From positions 5,681,001-5,745,000 of the forward strand of contig NZ_CP072597.1 in NCBI RefSeq assembly GCF_018847975.1: 64,000 nucleotides of DNA, given 5' to 3'. Positions within the stretch are counted from its first letter, which is position 1; each line of letters begins with the position of its first letter. This DNA is from Lysobacter sp. K5869. Its GTDB lineage: Bacteria; Pseudomonadota; Gammaproteobacteria; Xanthomonadales; Xanthomonadaceae. The notes beneath the pieces were generated by a model. That model was not told the DNA's origin. It saw nothing but the letters and a program-made list of their open reading frames with translations, and made no database searches. The position numbers and the translations under genes were made by a program. Of the stretch, positions 1-8,502 are shown piece by piece.

Positions 1-1520
1 CGCGCGAACGAATTTCATCGACCTCGCTGAAACCCAAGCGTGGCGCGGGTTTCGGAGCGTTCGCGTTTTTTGTTTTCGCGCGACGCGATGCGCGCGCATG
101 CGTTCGCGAACGCGACGAAGGCGTTGGCGACGAGCTGTACCGGAAGAAAAAATTCCTTTCCGCGGGCGCCTCCGATTTCGCGTCGCACAAGCCCGAATGC
201 GCGAAAGTGCGCGAACTTTTTTCGGCCGCGACCGACCGTCGGTCGGTCGGTCGCGACCGCGCGCTGCGTTCGATGCGTCCGCCGCGGACGCGCGCGGCGG
301 CGGCGAGCGACGACGTCGGCGAACGCGCGGCGCGGCGCGCGCGCGCCGGCGGCGAAGTCGGCGCGGCGGTTTCCTCGCCGCGTCGGCGTGCGCCGAACGC
401 GTCGCGCCGGCATCGCGGCGTGCGGCCGAACGAGATGTCGCGAGCCTGTCGGAACGCGCGCGCGGCGACGCGCGGATGCGCGCGCGAAACGCTACGCGAA
501 AGTGGCGCGCGCCTTTCTTCGCGCCGAACCGCGGCGGTGTTCCGCGCACCGCCGCGGTTCGGCGCGGGCGCGCGCATCGGGCGGCGGCGCGGACGCACGG
601 CGGCAACGCGCGTGCCGGTCGACGCACCGGCGTGCACGGCGCGGCGGCCACCGCACCGACGACGCCCAAGCGACGGCGCGAACGTGGCCTCGCGAAAACG
701 CGCAGGGCTTTTTCCCGAGCGAAAACGCTGCGCGTGCGAAAACGCCGGCGCGCCGCGCACTCGTTTCGGGTGCCCGCGCGGCGGGCTGCGAGCTTGAGCG
801 AGGCGGCGCAAAACGTTCCTCGCCGACGCCGCTCCGACCTCTCCCGGCACGCGCGCCGATCGTCGCGACGAGCCGCGACGGCGTCCGCGAGCGACGCGCG
901 CCGCCCTCGCGGCGATGTGCGCGTCGGCGTTACGGCCGCGTCAACAGCGCGCGTTGGAATGCCACCTCGTATTCGCATTCCGACCGCGCACGCCGATGCG
1001 TGCGGGTTCGCCGAGCGTCCCTCGCCGGGGACGATGAAGCGTTTTCAGAATCGGCGCGTCCGGCTCGGCGGCGAACCGAGCACGGTCGCGGCGAAGCGGC
1101 GCTCGCCGGGCACCGAGCATCGAGCGCAGACGGAACGCGACGACGAGGCGACCCGAACGGACGAGTCCTCGACCGTTGCGGTGGAGACGGCAGCGTCGGC
1201 GACGAGCTCCTCCCGCGGCGCCCGACTTCGCCGCTGCGCGAAGCGCGGGTTTCCGGCGAGGCCCGTTTGCGCGGCGTCCGAGTCGGCGGACCGAACCATC
1301 GGCGATCCGGCCCCGTCCGCTTCCGCGCGGACGACCTTCCCACGCGGTCCGGCTTCGCGGACGCGCGAAACGTCGATCGCGGACAAGGTTCGGCGCGAAA
1401 TCGAGCGATCGGTTCGAGCGGACGCCAACGAACGTCGGGACCCGCGACAACGCATCGGCGCAACGCCCTGCCCGCCTTCGGGCACCGCTTCGCCGCCGCG
1501 CGGGACGACTCGCGGAAGGC

Positions 1521-1810
1521 GTTCGATCCCGGGTGCGATCCGCCTGAACCTCGACGCACCTCGCAGCCGCGAGCGCCGCGCCGGGAACGCGCGTTCGATC
1601 TTGGGTGCGGTCCGCCTCGACCTCGACGCGCCGCCGCAGGCGCGAGCGCCGCCCTGCAAACGCGCGTTCGATCTCCGGTGCGGTCCATCTCGACCTCGAC
1701 GGCGCCCCGCAGGCGCGAGCTCCGCCCCGCGAACTCGCGTTCGATCTCCGGTGCGGTCCGTCTCGACCTCGACGCGCCCACAGGCGCGAACATCGCCCCG
1801 CGAACGCGCG
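1521..1810. repeat. ~73 bp tandem repeat, about four copies
   Basis: Copies starting with GTTCGATC lie at 1521, 1593, 1666 and 1739, giving periods of 72, 73 and 73. Each contains a GGTGCGGTCC-like core, a CTCGACCTCGACG-like core and a trailing CGCGAGCGCCGC-like part. A period that is not a multiple of three rotates the reading frame in each copy, which argues against a protein repeat. The last two copies are more alike than the first. Confidence 0.8.
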
Positions 1811-1874
1811 ACGGCGCGCTCGAGCGGCGCGGCGCCGGACCCACGCCCGGACGCCGGCCGAACCCCACCGCGCC

Positions 1875-1932
1875 AAACAAAACGGGGAGCCAGTCCCGAA
1901 GCCGCGTCGCGGTCCGGTCCTGCGCTCCCCGT
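1875..1932 (-). terminator. probable terminator of gcvH
   Basis: Read on the minus strand, ACGGGGAGC (1932-1924) pairs with GCTCCCCGT (1890-1882), followed at once by a T-rich TTTGTTT run. It lies 36 bases past the gcvH stop codon. The loop is long (about 33 nt), so efficiency is uncertain. Confidence 0.55.
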
Positions 1933-1967
1933 GGGGCCGTGGCCGACGCGTCGGCCGCGGCGGACGA

Positions 1968-2363
1968 TCAGTGGTCGTCGTCTTCCAGCAGCTCGGCGTA
2001 GTCGTCGGGCGAGAGCAGCTCGTTGAGCTGGTCGGGCTCGTCGATGGCGACGGTGTAGATCCAGCCTTCGCCGTACGCGTCTTCGTTGATGGTTTCCGGC
2101 TTGTCGGCCAGCGCGGTGTTGACCGCGGTGACGGTGCCCGAGACCGGCGCGTAGACGTCCGAAGCGGCCTTCACCGATTCGACCACGGCCGAGGCGTTGC
2201 CGGCTTCGACGCGGTCGCCGACGTTGGGCAGTTCGACGTAGACCAGATCGCCGAGCAGGCCCTGGGCGTGGTCGGAGATGCCGACGGTGACTTTGCCGTC
2301 GCCTTCGACGCGGGCCCACTCGTGGGACTTCATGAACTTCAGATCGCCGGGAATTTCACTCAT
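1968..2363 (-). CDS. gcvH: Glycine cleavage system H protein
   Basis: 131-aa lipoyl carrier protein of the glycine cleavage complex; it shuttles the aminomethyl group between the P, T and L proteins in the cytoplasm. The family signature is clear: [11 protein letters not shown] near residue 13, [12 protein letters not shown] at 38-49, and the lipoylation site [13 protein letters not shown] with the modified lysine at residue 65. Length is normal for the family. The C-terminus is acidic (LLEDDDH). gcvT lies upstream on the same strand, separated by one unrelated gene; gcvP is not in the window. A probable terminator follows it at 1932-1875. Confidence 0.97.
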   Translation of the reverse strand: MSEIPGDLKFMKSHEWARVEGDGKVTVGISDHAQGLLGDLVYVELPNVGDRVEAGNASAVVESVKAASDVYAPVSGTVTAVNTALADKPETINEDAYGEGWIYTVAIDEPDQLNELLSPDDYAELLEDDDH

Positions 2364-2463
2364 GGCTGGGGCCTCGGACGTTGCGGGGAGACGCGGATAT
2401 TGGCGCGTAGTTTAACGATGCCGGCGCGTCGTGGGAGGGGTTGACGACGACCGGCGCGAACGA

Positions 2464-3093
2464 TCAGCCCGCGCCGGGAATCCGGAACGGTTCGCGGCCG
2501 CTGCGCAGCGCCGCGCCGAGCGCGCCGACGCGGTCCTGGCCCCAGAACGGTTCGCCGTTCAAGACATAGCCCGGCAGGCCGGGCAGGTCGCAGGCGATCG
2601 CCGCGGCGGTGTTGGCTTGGTAGGTGGCCTCGACCGCGGCGGTGCCGGCCGCGGCGAGGATCGCATCGGCATCGTGACCGCTGTCGCGCAACGCGCGCGC
2701 CAGCAGCGCGCGGTCGGCGATGTCCTCGTCCTGCGCCCAGATCGCGCGCAGCACCGCGTCCATGTACTGCGCCGGATCGCGGCCGGCCGCGCACAGCGCG
2801 ATCGCGCAGCGGTCGGCCAGTCCCGGATCGACCGGGAAGTGCTTGGGCGTCAGATTCAGCGGCAGGCCGCGCTCGGCGCGCGCGCGCTGCAGTTCGATCA
2901 GGCGGTAGCGCTGGCGCGCGGGCGCGCGCTGGCCCAGCGGCAAGCCGCCGTTGGCCGAGAACAGCTCGAAGATGCGCACCGGCTTGTAGGCCAGCCGCGC
3001 GCCGGTCTCGCGCGCCAGTTCCAACAGCGGCGCGTGGCCGAGATAAACGTAGGGCGAGATCAAGCTGAAGTAGTAGTCGACGACGGCGCTCAT
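2464..3093 (-). CDS. DsbA-family / 2-hydroxychromene-2-carboxylate isomerase-like protein
   Basis: 209-aa thioredoxin-fold protein resembling the kappa-class GST / HCCA isomerase group. The start, VDYYFSLISPYVYLGH (residues 5-20), matches the 'D(Y/F)FSPxSPYxYL' entry of that family, with Ser instead of a CxxC motif. The C-terminal LPGLPGYVLNGEPFWGQDRV matches its 'GVPTFVVNGExFwGqDRl' glutathione-site signature. Family members act on aromatic degradation intermediates with glutathione, but the substrate here is unknown. It sits between gcvT and gcvH on the same strand, with 100 bp to gcvH; no functional link to glycine cleavage is evident. Confidence 0.85.
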   Translation of the reverse strand: MSAVVDYYFSLISPYVYLGHAPLLELARETGARLAYKPVRIFELFSANGGLPLGQRAPARQRYRLIELQRARAERGLPLNLTPKHFPVDPGLADRCAIALCAAGRDPAQYMDAVLRAIWAQDEDIADRALLARALRDSGHDADAILAAAGTAAVEATYQANTAAAIACDLPGLPGYVLNGEPFWGQDRVGALGAALRSGREPFRIPGAG

Positions 3094-3338
3094 GGCGGCA
3101 GCTCCATTCAGGTCGGCGGATCGAGGGCGCCGGTCGGCGGCGCGGATCGAGCGGGCGAGTTAGCGGAACGAATCTAAGCAACGGATCGGCGGGCGGATCG
3201 ACGGCACGCGTCGGGCGACGAATCCGAGCGGCGGCTCGGACCCGCGGCGCTTGCGCAGCGCAGCGGATCCGAACGGCGCATCGCCGCGGCCTCCGGTCCG
3301 GCGATTGAGCCGGGCCGGCGCCGCCGCGGCGCGATCGC

Positions 3339-4460
3339 TCAGACCAGCACGCCGTCCTGCGCCTGACCTTCGCGCACGAACGGGAACTTGACCACGCGCA
3401 CCGGCACTTCCTTGCCGCGGATGTCCACGCGCACGCCGCCGCCCGCGCCGAGCGCGATCTCGCCAGCGGGCACGCGGGCGAAGGCGATCGACTTGCCCAG
3501 GGTCGGCGAGAACGTGCCGGAGAGGATTTCGCCCTCGCCTTGCGCGGTCAGCACCTTCTGGCCGTGGCGCAGCACGCCCTTCTCGTCCATCACCAGCGCG
3601 ATCATCTGGCGCGGCGCGCCGGCGGCCTTTTGCTGTTCGAGCTTGGCGCGGCCGATGAAGTCGCGGCCTTCGTCGAGCGCGACGGTCCAGGCCAGCGCGG
3701 CTTCATAAGGCGACACGGTCTCGTCCATGTCCTGGCCGTACAGATTCATGCCGGCTTCCAGGCGCAGCGTGTCGCGCGCGCCGAGGCCGGCCGGCTTCAC
3801 GCCCGCGGCGAGCAGCGCGTCCCACAGCGCCACCGCGCGGTCCTCGGCGACCACGACTTCGAAGCCGTCTTCGCCGGTGTAGCCGGTGCGGGCCACGAAC
3901 AGATCGATGCCGTCGGCGGTCTTGGCCTCGCCGGCGACGAACTTGCCGAGCTTGCCGATGCGCGCGCGGTCTTCTTCGCGCAGCAGGCCGATCAGCTTCT
4001 CGCGCGCGTTCGGGCCTTGCACGGCGATCATCGCCAGTTCCGGGCGCTCGGTGACGCCGACGCCGAAGGCCGCGGCTTGCTTCGCGATCCACGCCAGATC
4101 CTTCTCGCGGGTGGCGGCGTTGACCACCAAGCGGAAGTATTCCTCGTCGTGGAAATAGACGATCAGGTCGTCAATGACGCCGCCGTCTTCGTTGAGCATG
4201 CAGGTGTACAGCGCCTTGCCCGACTTCTGCAGCTTGTCGACCGAGTTGGCGACCAGGCGGCGCAGGAACTCGCGCACGCGCGCGCCGCGCAGGTCGACCA
4301 CGGTCATGTGGCTGACGTCGAACATGCCGGCGTCGCGGCGCACCTGATGGTGTTCCTCGATCTGCGAGCCGTAGCTGATCGGCATGTCCCAGCCGCCGAA
4401 ATCGACCATCTTGGCGCCGAGTGCGCGGTGGGCGTCGTTGAGGATCGTCTTCTGGCTCAT
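3339..4460 (-). CDS. gcvT: Glycine cleavage system T protein (aminomethyltransferase)
   Basis: 373-aa tetrahydrofolate-dependent aminomethyltransferase; it releases ammonia and forms 5,10-methylene-THF from the H-protein-bound intermediate. Recognisable parts are [15 protein letters not shown] near the N-terminus, the MFDVSHM folate-site motif, [12 protein letters not shown] in the middle, and the C-terminal barrel. The start is placed at [15 protein letters not shown]; the frame is open 17 codons further upstream, but that extension is proline-rich and not family-like. A TATAAT-like GATAAT lies about 40 bases upstream on the minus strand. No glycine riboswitch was recognised in the leader. 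Confidence 0.97.
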   Translation of the reverse strand: MSQKTILNDAHRALGAKMVDFGGWDMPISYGSQIEEHHQVRRDAGMFDVSHMTVVDLRGARVREFLRRLVANSVDKLQKSGKALYTCMLNEDGGVIDDLIVYFHDEEYFRLVVNAATREKDLAWIAKQAAAFGVGVTERPELAMIAVQGPNAREKLIGLLREEDRARIGKLGKFVAGEAKTADGIDLFVARTGYTGEDGFEVVVAEDRAVALWDALLAAGVKPAGLGARDTLRLEAGMNLYGQDMDETVSPYEAALAWTVALDEGRDFIGRAKLEQQKAAGAPRQMIALVMDEKGVLRHGQKVLTAQGEGEILSGTFSPTLGKSIAFARVPAGEIALGAGGGVRVDIRGKEVPVRVVKFPFVREGQAQDGVLV

Positions 4461-4730
4461 GGGCGCTGCCTGCTCTGCTGGTGGGGGTGGGAGTCGGCGA
4501 TTATCCCTCATGCGCGCGGCGCGCGGGTTTGCCGGATTTCGGTACCCCGGCGAATGGTGGGAGCGGTTTCAAACGCTTGGGGGTGGTCGTTTCGCGGCCG
4601 CGGCGGTTTTCGGCGTGACTGGATGACCCAAAAAACGTCGCGCCTGAAGGCCTCCCGCGCGGTGGCGCGAAGGCCTCAAGTCCGGTGTTTGTGCTCGGAT
4701 GCGCGGAGACGGCGGCGAAGTCCGCCGACT

Positions 4731-5450
4731 TCACTCCCCGTCGGGACCTTCGTTGTAGCAAGTCACTTCGGTGGGTTTGATCCCGACGAACTTGCCTTTG
4801 CCCCGATCCAGCCGCACCGCCCAACGCACCGCGTCGAAGGTCTCGCGCGCCTCGGCGTTGTCGACCAGGGTGTCGATGATGGCGATCACGCCGGGGTCGC
4901 CGGCGCCGTCGAACAAGCAGGTCGAGATCGATACGCGCTCGCCGCGCTGCAGCTTGGGATAGGCGACCACGTCGGTGATCTTCCAGCGCGCCTCGTTGCC
5001 GGCGCGGCCGACCAGCTCGGCCGCGTACAGCAGTTGCGAGCGGTCTTCGCTGTCGTCGATGGTGCCGACGCTGCGCGCGCAGATCTGCTCGGCGCTGCGG
5101 CCGCTGCCGACGCAGCCGCCGGTGTTGGAGCGATAGCCGTCGGGATACGGCGGCACCACCCGGCCGATCCAGTCGCGCATCGCGGTCTTGCCGTCGTCGC
5201 GCACCGAGGGCGGGCGGCTGAGGATCGGCCCGTTCGGCGTCGCCGCGCCGGTCGGGGCCGGCGCGTTCTGCGCCGGCTTACCCGGCGCGCCGCTCTGCGC
5301 GAGCTTGCCCGCCGCTGCGGGATTCGGCGCCGGCGTGGTCGGCCCGGCCTGCGCGGCCAGACACAGCCCCAGCGCGCACGCGCCCAGCGCCGCCGACGCG
5401 CGCCGCCGCGCCGTCGCGCGCGACCACCGCTGGGCGCAGCGCGCGGCCAC
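4731..5450 (-). CDS. Hypothetical exported protein
   Basis: 239 aa, not recognised. A signal peptide is likely: an Arg-rich start followed by ASAALGACALGLCLAAQA, then a Pro/Ala/Gln-rich linker to about residue 80 and a compact C-terminal domain with four cysteines. The start codon is GTG, directly adjoining the TGA of the upstream nfeD-type gene, so it is probably translated as the third gene of the band7-nfeD operon. Codon use matches its neighbours. Function cannot be inferred; co-transcription suggests an envelope role. Confidence 0.7.
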   Translation of the reverse strand: MAARCAQRWSRATARRRASAALGACALGLCLAAQAGPTTPAPNPAAAGKLAQSGAPGKPAQNAPAPTGAATPNGPILSRPPSVRDDGKTAMRDWIGRVVPPYPDGYRSNTGGCVGSGRSAEQICARSVGTIDDSEDRSQLLYAAELVGRAGNEARWKITDVVAYPKLQRGERVSISTCLFDGAGDPGVIAIIDTLVDNAEARETFDAVRWAVRLDRGKGKFVGIKPTEVTCYNEGPDGE

Positions 5451-5891
5451 TCAGCCCGCCGCTTCCACGTGCAACAGCATCGCGTCCGCGCCGACTACGC
5501 GCACCAGCGCGCCGGCCGGCAGCTCGGGGCCGCTGACTTCCCAGAACGCATCGGCGATCTGCACCCGCCCGCGGCCTTGCGCGATGCCGCGTTCCAGCGG
5601 CACCACGCGTCCGATCAGTTGTTCGGCGCGGCGGTTCAGCAGCGGCCGGTCGCTGGCCGGTTCGCGCTTGCGGAACCAGGTGCGGTAGATCTGGATCGAG
5701 ACGAAGCTCAGCACCACGAACGCCGCGACCTGCGCCAGCACGGTGGTGCCGGGCAACGCGAGCACCAGTACGAACACCGCGGCCGCGGCCAGACCGAGCC
5801 ACAGCATGAACGCGCCCGGCGCCAGCGCTTCGGCCGCGAACAGCAGCAGCGCGATCGCGGCCCAGACGACGGTCGGCCCGTTCCAGTTCAT
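5451..5891 (-). CDS. NfeD-family membrane protein
   Basis: 146-aa protein starting at MNWNGPTVVWA. Hydrophobic segments span roughly residues 6-27, 30-46 and 50-68, followed by an FRKRE turn and a small beta-barrel (OB-like) NfeD domain with the features LIGRVVPLERGIAQGRGRVQ... and the end ...VRVVGADAMLLHVE. NfeD proteins partner SPFH/stomatin proteins in the inner membrane. The upstream gene on the same strand is exactly that, with only one base between stop and start, so the pair is almost certainly translationally coupled. An in-frame start 11 codons upstream would overlap the band-7 gene and is less likely. Confidence 0.9.
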   Translation of the reverse strand: MNWNGPTVVWAAIALLLFAAEALAPGAFMLWLGLAAAAVFVLVLALPGTTVLAQVAAFVVLSFVSIQIYRTWFRKREPASDRPLLNRRAEQLIGRVVPLERGIAQGRGRVQIADAFWEVSGPELPAGALVRVVGADAMLLHVEAAG

Positions 5892-5892
5892 G

Positions 5893-6843
5893 TCACGCCC
5901 CGCTGCGCGGCGGCCGCGCGGCATTGGACGGCTGCTGCGCCATCGCGTCCTTGGCCAGTTCGGCGATGCCGGCGAGCGAGCCGATCACGCCGGCCGACTC
6001 CATCGGCATCATCACGAACTTCTGGTTCGGCGCTTCGGCCAGCGATTTGAACGCCTCGATGTACTTCTGCGCGACGAAGTAATTGATCGCTTGCACGTTG
6101 CCGGCGGCGATCGCGTCGGACACCAGTTGGGTCGCCTTGGCCTCGGCTTCGGCCAGACGCTCGCGCGCCTCGGCTTCGCGGTAGGCGGCCTCGCGCTTGC
6201 CTTCGGCTTCCAGGATCGCGGCCTGCTTGTCGCCCTCGGCGCGCAGGATTTCCGACTGGCGATGGCCTTCGGCTTCCAGGATGTTGGCGCGCTTCTCGCG
6301 CTCGGCCTTCATCTGCCGGGCCATCGAATCGACCAGATCGCGCGGCGGCTGGATGTCCTTGAGTTCGATGCGGTTGACCTTCAGCCCCCACGGGTGGGTG
6401 GCCGCGTCGACCGCGTTGAGCACCTTGGTGTTGATCTCGTCGCGCTTGGACAGCGATTCGTCCAGGTCCATCGAACCGATCGCGGTGCGGATGTTGGTCA
6501 TGACCAAGTTGAGGATCGCCACTTCCAGCTGAGCGACCTCGTACGCGGCCTTGGCCGCGTCCTGCACCTGGAAGAACACGATCCCGTCGACCTTGACCAC
6601 CGCGTTGTCCTTGGTGATCACGTCCTGGCTGGGCACTTCCAGCACCTGTTCCATCATGTTGATCTTGCGGCCGACGCCGTAGATCACCGGGATCAGGAAA
6701 TGCAGGCCGGGTTCCAGGGTGTGGGTGTAGCGGCCGAAGCGCTCGACCGTCCACTGGTAGCCCTGCGGGACCATGCGCACGGTCTTGAACAGCAGCACCA
6801 CGCCGGCGAACACCACCACCATCGCGAGAAAACTGGCACCCAT
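5893..6843 (-). CDS. SPFH/band-7 (stomatin-like) protein, QmcA type
   Basis: 316-aa membrane-anchored band-7 protein. One N-terminal transmembrane segment (residues 4-20) is followed by the canonical TVRMVPQGYQWTVERFGRY and LEPGLHFLIPVIYGVG stretches. The second half has an Ala/Glu-rich coiled coil (ERLAEAEAKATQLVSDA region, ~210-250), typical of oligomerising stomatins. The family organises membrane microdomains and often acts with NfeD proteins and membrane proteases; the downstream gene is an NfeD. A GGAGGG ribosome-binding site precedes the ATG, and a TATACT -10-like hexamer lies about 40 bases upstream. Confidence 0.93.
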   Translation of the reverse strand: MGASFLAMVVVFAGVVLLFKTVRMVPQGYQWTVERFGRYTHTLEPGLHFLIPVIYGVGRKINMMEQVLEVPSQDVITKDNAVVKVDGIVFFQVQDAAKAAYEVAQLEVAILNLVMTNIRTAIGSMDLDESLSKRDEINTKVLNAVDAATHPWGLKVNRIELKDIQPPRDLVDSMARQMKAEREKRANILEAEGHRQSEILRAEGDKQAAILEAEGKREAAYREAEARERLAEAEAKATQLVSDAIAAGNVQAINYFVAQKYIEAFKSLAEAPNQKFVMMPMESAGVIGSLAGIAELAKDAMAQQPSNAARPPRSGA

Positions 6844-6935
6844 GACTACCCTCCTTAGTCCTTGTCTTATGGGCGCAGTATAGGCCCAGCCGCCGGCTGC
6901 GACCCTTCACGCCCCTGGCGCATCCTTGCCTGGGA

Positions 6936-7556
6936 ATGCCGCCCGAACCCATGCCCCTGCCGCCGCCCTCGCCCGCCTCCGACCGGCCCGTGTCGAGCTT
7001 CGCCATCGACGTGCCCGAGTCGTTGCTGGCGCGCGCGCGCGCCGGCGAGGACGCGGCGTTCGAGCAGATCTACCGCTGGTTCGAGCGGCCGGTGTTCACC
7101 CTGGCGGTGCGCATCGCCGGCGACCGCGACGAGGCCACCGAAGTCCTGCAAGAGACCATGCTCAAGGTGCTCACGCGGATCGGCGACTTCCGCGGCCACC
7201 GCGACGGCAGCGGCACGCCGTTTTGGGGCTGGCTTCGCCAAATCGCGGTGAACGAGGCCCTGATGCGCCTGCGCAACCGGCGCCGCCACGAGCACGCCGA
7301 CAGCGACGAGGAACATCTGGCCGACGACCGCATTCCGCCGCCGCCCGCCGCGGCCGACGCCGCCGCGCTCGGCCGCGCGCTGGCGCAACTGCCCGAGGCC
7401 ACCCGCAGCGTGCTGTGGCTGTACCACGCCGAGGGCTACACCCACGAGGAGATCGCCGCGCTGATGCAGCGTTCGATCAGTTTTTCCAAATCGCAGCTTT
7501 CGCGCGGCAGCCGCCGCCTGCGTCAGTTGCTGGAACCGGAGCAGGCCCATGCCTGA
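6936..7556 (+). CDS. ECF-type RNA polymerase sigma factor
   Basis: 206 aa. Sigma region 2 spans about residues 28-97 (LARARAGEDAAFEQIYRWFE, ...EATEVLQETMLKVLTRIGDF), and region 4 about 150-200 (LPEATRSVLWLYHAEGYTHEEIAALM helix-turn-helix). The ~20-aa N-terminal extension is proline-rich, and the start could instead be the second Met at 6951. The next gene overlaps by 8 bp and encodes a protein with one transmembrane segment, the usual arrangement for sigma/anti-sigma pairs. It is divergently transcribed from the band-7 operon. The signal is unknown. Confidence 0.9.
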   Translation: MPPEPMPLPPPSPASDRPVSSFAIDVPESLLARARAGEDAAFEQIYRWFERPVFTLAVRIAGDRDEATEVLQETMLKVLTRIGDFRGHRDGSGTPFWGWLRQIAVNEALMRLRNRRRHEHADSDEEHLADDRIPPPPAAADAAALGRALAQLPEATRSVLWLYHAEGYTHEEIAALMQRSISFSKSQLSRGSRRLRQLLEPEQAHA

Positions 7557-8427
7557 TCGTCCCCCGCTCTCTCCGGGCCTGCCGCCTTCCGGCAACGCCC
7601 CTGCCGCCTGGGCCGACGCGTTCGCCGCGTTGCCCGCCGAAACGCCGCCGGCCGACGGCTGGGCGCGCGTGGCCGCGCGCCTGCCCGAGCGGCGCGCGGC
7701 GGCCGAGTTCGTCGCGCCCAAGGCCGCCGCGCCGCGCGCGCCCGCGCGCTGGCGCTGGGCGATGGCGGCGATGCTGGCCGCGGCCCTGCCGCTGGGCGTG
7801 TGGCTGAGCCTGCGCGCGCCGCGGCCGGCGGCGGACGCGTTGCCGCCGGCGCCGTTGGCGCAAGAATCCGCTGCGCAGCGCGGGCCGCGGGTCGCCACCG
7901 TTCCGTCCTCCCAGGCCAACGAAGCCCCAGCCGCCGATGCCGGCGGCAAGCCGCGCACCGAGCGCGCCGCGCCGGACGCGGCCGCGCCGAACGCCGCCGA
8001 CAACGAACGCCGCATCGCCCGCGCTGTGACCTCGCCCGCGCCCGAAGCCGCGCCCAAGGACCCGCCGCGCCGCCTCGACACCCGCGTCCTGCCCGCTGCG
8101 GCATCGAACGCCGCCGACGACACCCGCCTGACCGCGCAACTGCGCGATCTGCAAGCCGAGTCCGCGCAGTTGGAAGCCCTGGTCGCCGCCGCGCGCGACG
8201 ATCGCGTCGCCAGCGCCAGCGCCGCGGTGATGAGCGCCGGCCTCGACCAGCGTCTGCGCCTGATCGACGCCGCGCTGATCGACGCCGCCCTGCCCGCCGA
8301 CGCGCGCGTGGCGCTGTGGCGCGAACGCGTGGACTCGCTGCGCTCGCTGGCCGGGGTGGAAAGCACCCAGCGCTGGTACGCCGCGCGCGGCGAGCGCTAC
8401 GACGGCGCGCTGGTGCGCGTCGACTGA
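7549..8427 (+). CDS. Probable membrane anti-sigma factor
   Basis: 292 aa, overlapping the ECF sigma gene by 8 bp (ATGCCTGA), implying translational coupling. A cytoplasmic N-terminus of about 65 residues (…WADAFAALPAETPPADGWARVAARLPERRAA) is followed by a single transmembrane helix (WRWAMAAMLAAALPLGVWLSL, ~68-88). A ~200-aa extracytoplasmic Ala/Pro-rich region follows, with a helical segment near 195-285 (AQLRDLQAESAQLEALVAAARDD). No canonical zinc-binding anti-sigma motif is visible. The role is inferred from topology and position, not from sequence homology. Confidence 0.7.
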   Translation: MPDRPPLSPGLPPSGNAPAAWADAFAALPAETPPADGWARVAARLPERRAAAEFVAPKAAAPRAPARWRWAMAAMLAAALPLGVWLSLRAPRPAADALPPAPLAQESAAQRGPRVATVPSSQANEAPAADAGGKPRTERAAPDAAAPNAADNERRIARAVTSPAPEAAPKDPPRRLDTRVLPAAASNAADDTRLTAQLRDLQAESAQLEALVAAARDDRVASASAAVMSAGLDQRLRLIDAALIDAALPADARVALWRERVDSLRSLAGVESTQRWYAARGERYDGALVRVD

Positions 8428-8502
8428 CCGGCCGAACCCGAATCCGACCGCTGACCGAACCGACTTACCGAACCGATGCAACGACGTTTCTTGGAGACCG
8501 CC

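Larger units (their letters stand above)
1..1967. other. CpG-rich region without a credible gene
   Basis: About 2 kb left of gcvH is extraordinarily rich in CG dinucleotides. Every frame on both strands stays open for long stretches, but all translations are arginine/alanine/proline-rich with no hydrophobic core, signal peptide or recognisable motif, and overlapping frames look equally (un)protein-like. That is what stop-poor G+C DNA gives by chance. The stretch includes a GACC/GGTC-type palindrome near 230-257, a tandem repeat at 1521-1810 and a probable gcvH terminator at 1875-1932. I see no RNA gene. It may be degenerate repeat DNA or an unrecognised element. Confidence 0.6.

Noticed and set aside
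40..2026. Open frames of 640-650 codons on the plus strand and 310-420 on the minus strand in the CpG-rich region
   Set aside because: Mutually overlapping, Arg/Ala/Pro-rich, no domain, no RBS, no codon bias; the tandem repeat inside has a non-triplet period.
4461..4730. Glycine riboswitch before gcvT
   Set aside because: No tandem aptamer consensus could be recognised; only a GATAAT promoter-like element is seen.
3540..6050. An 836-codon plus-strand frame opposite gcvT, nfeD and the band-7 gene
   Set aside because: Antisense shadow caused by high third-position G+C; translation has no protein-like features.
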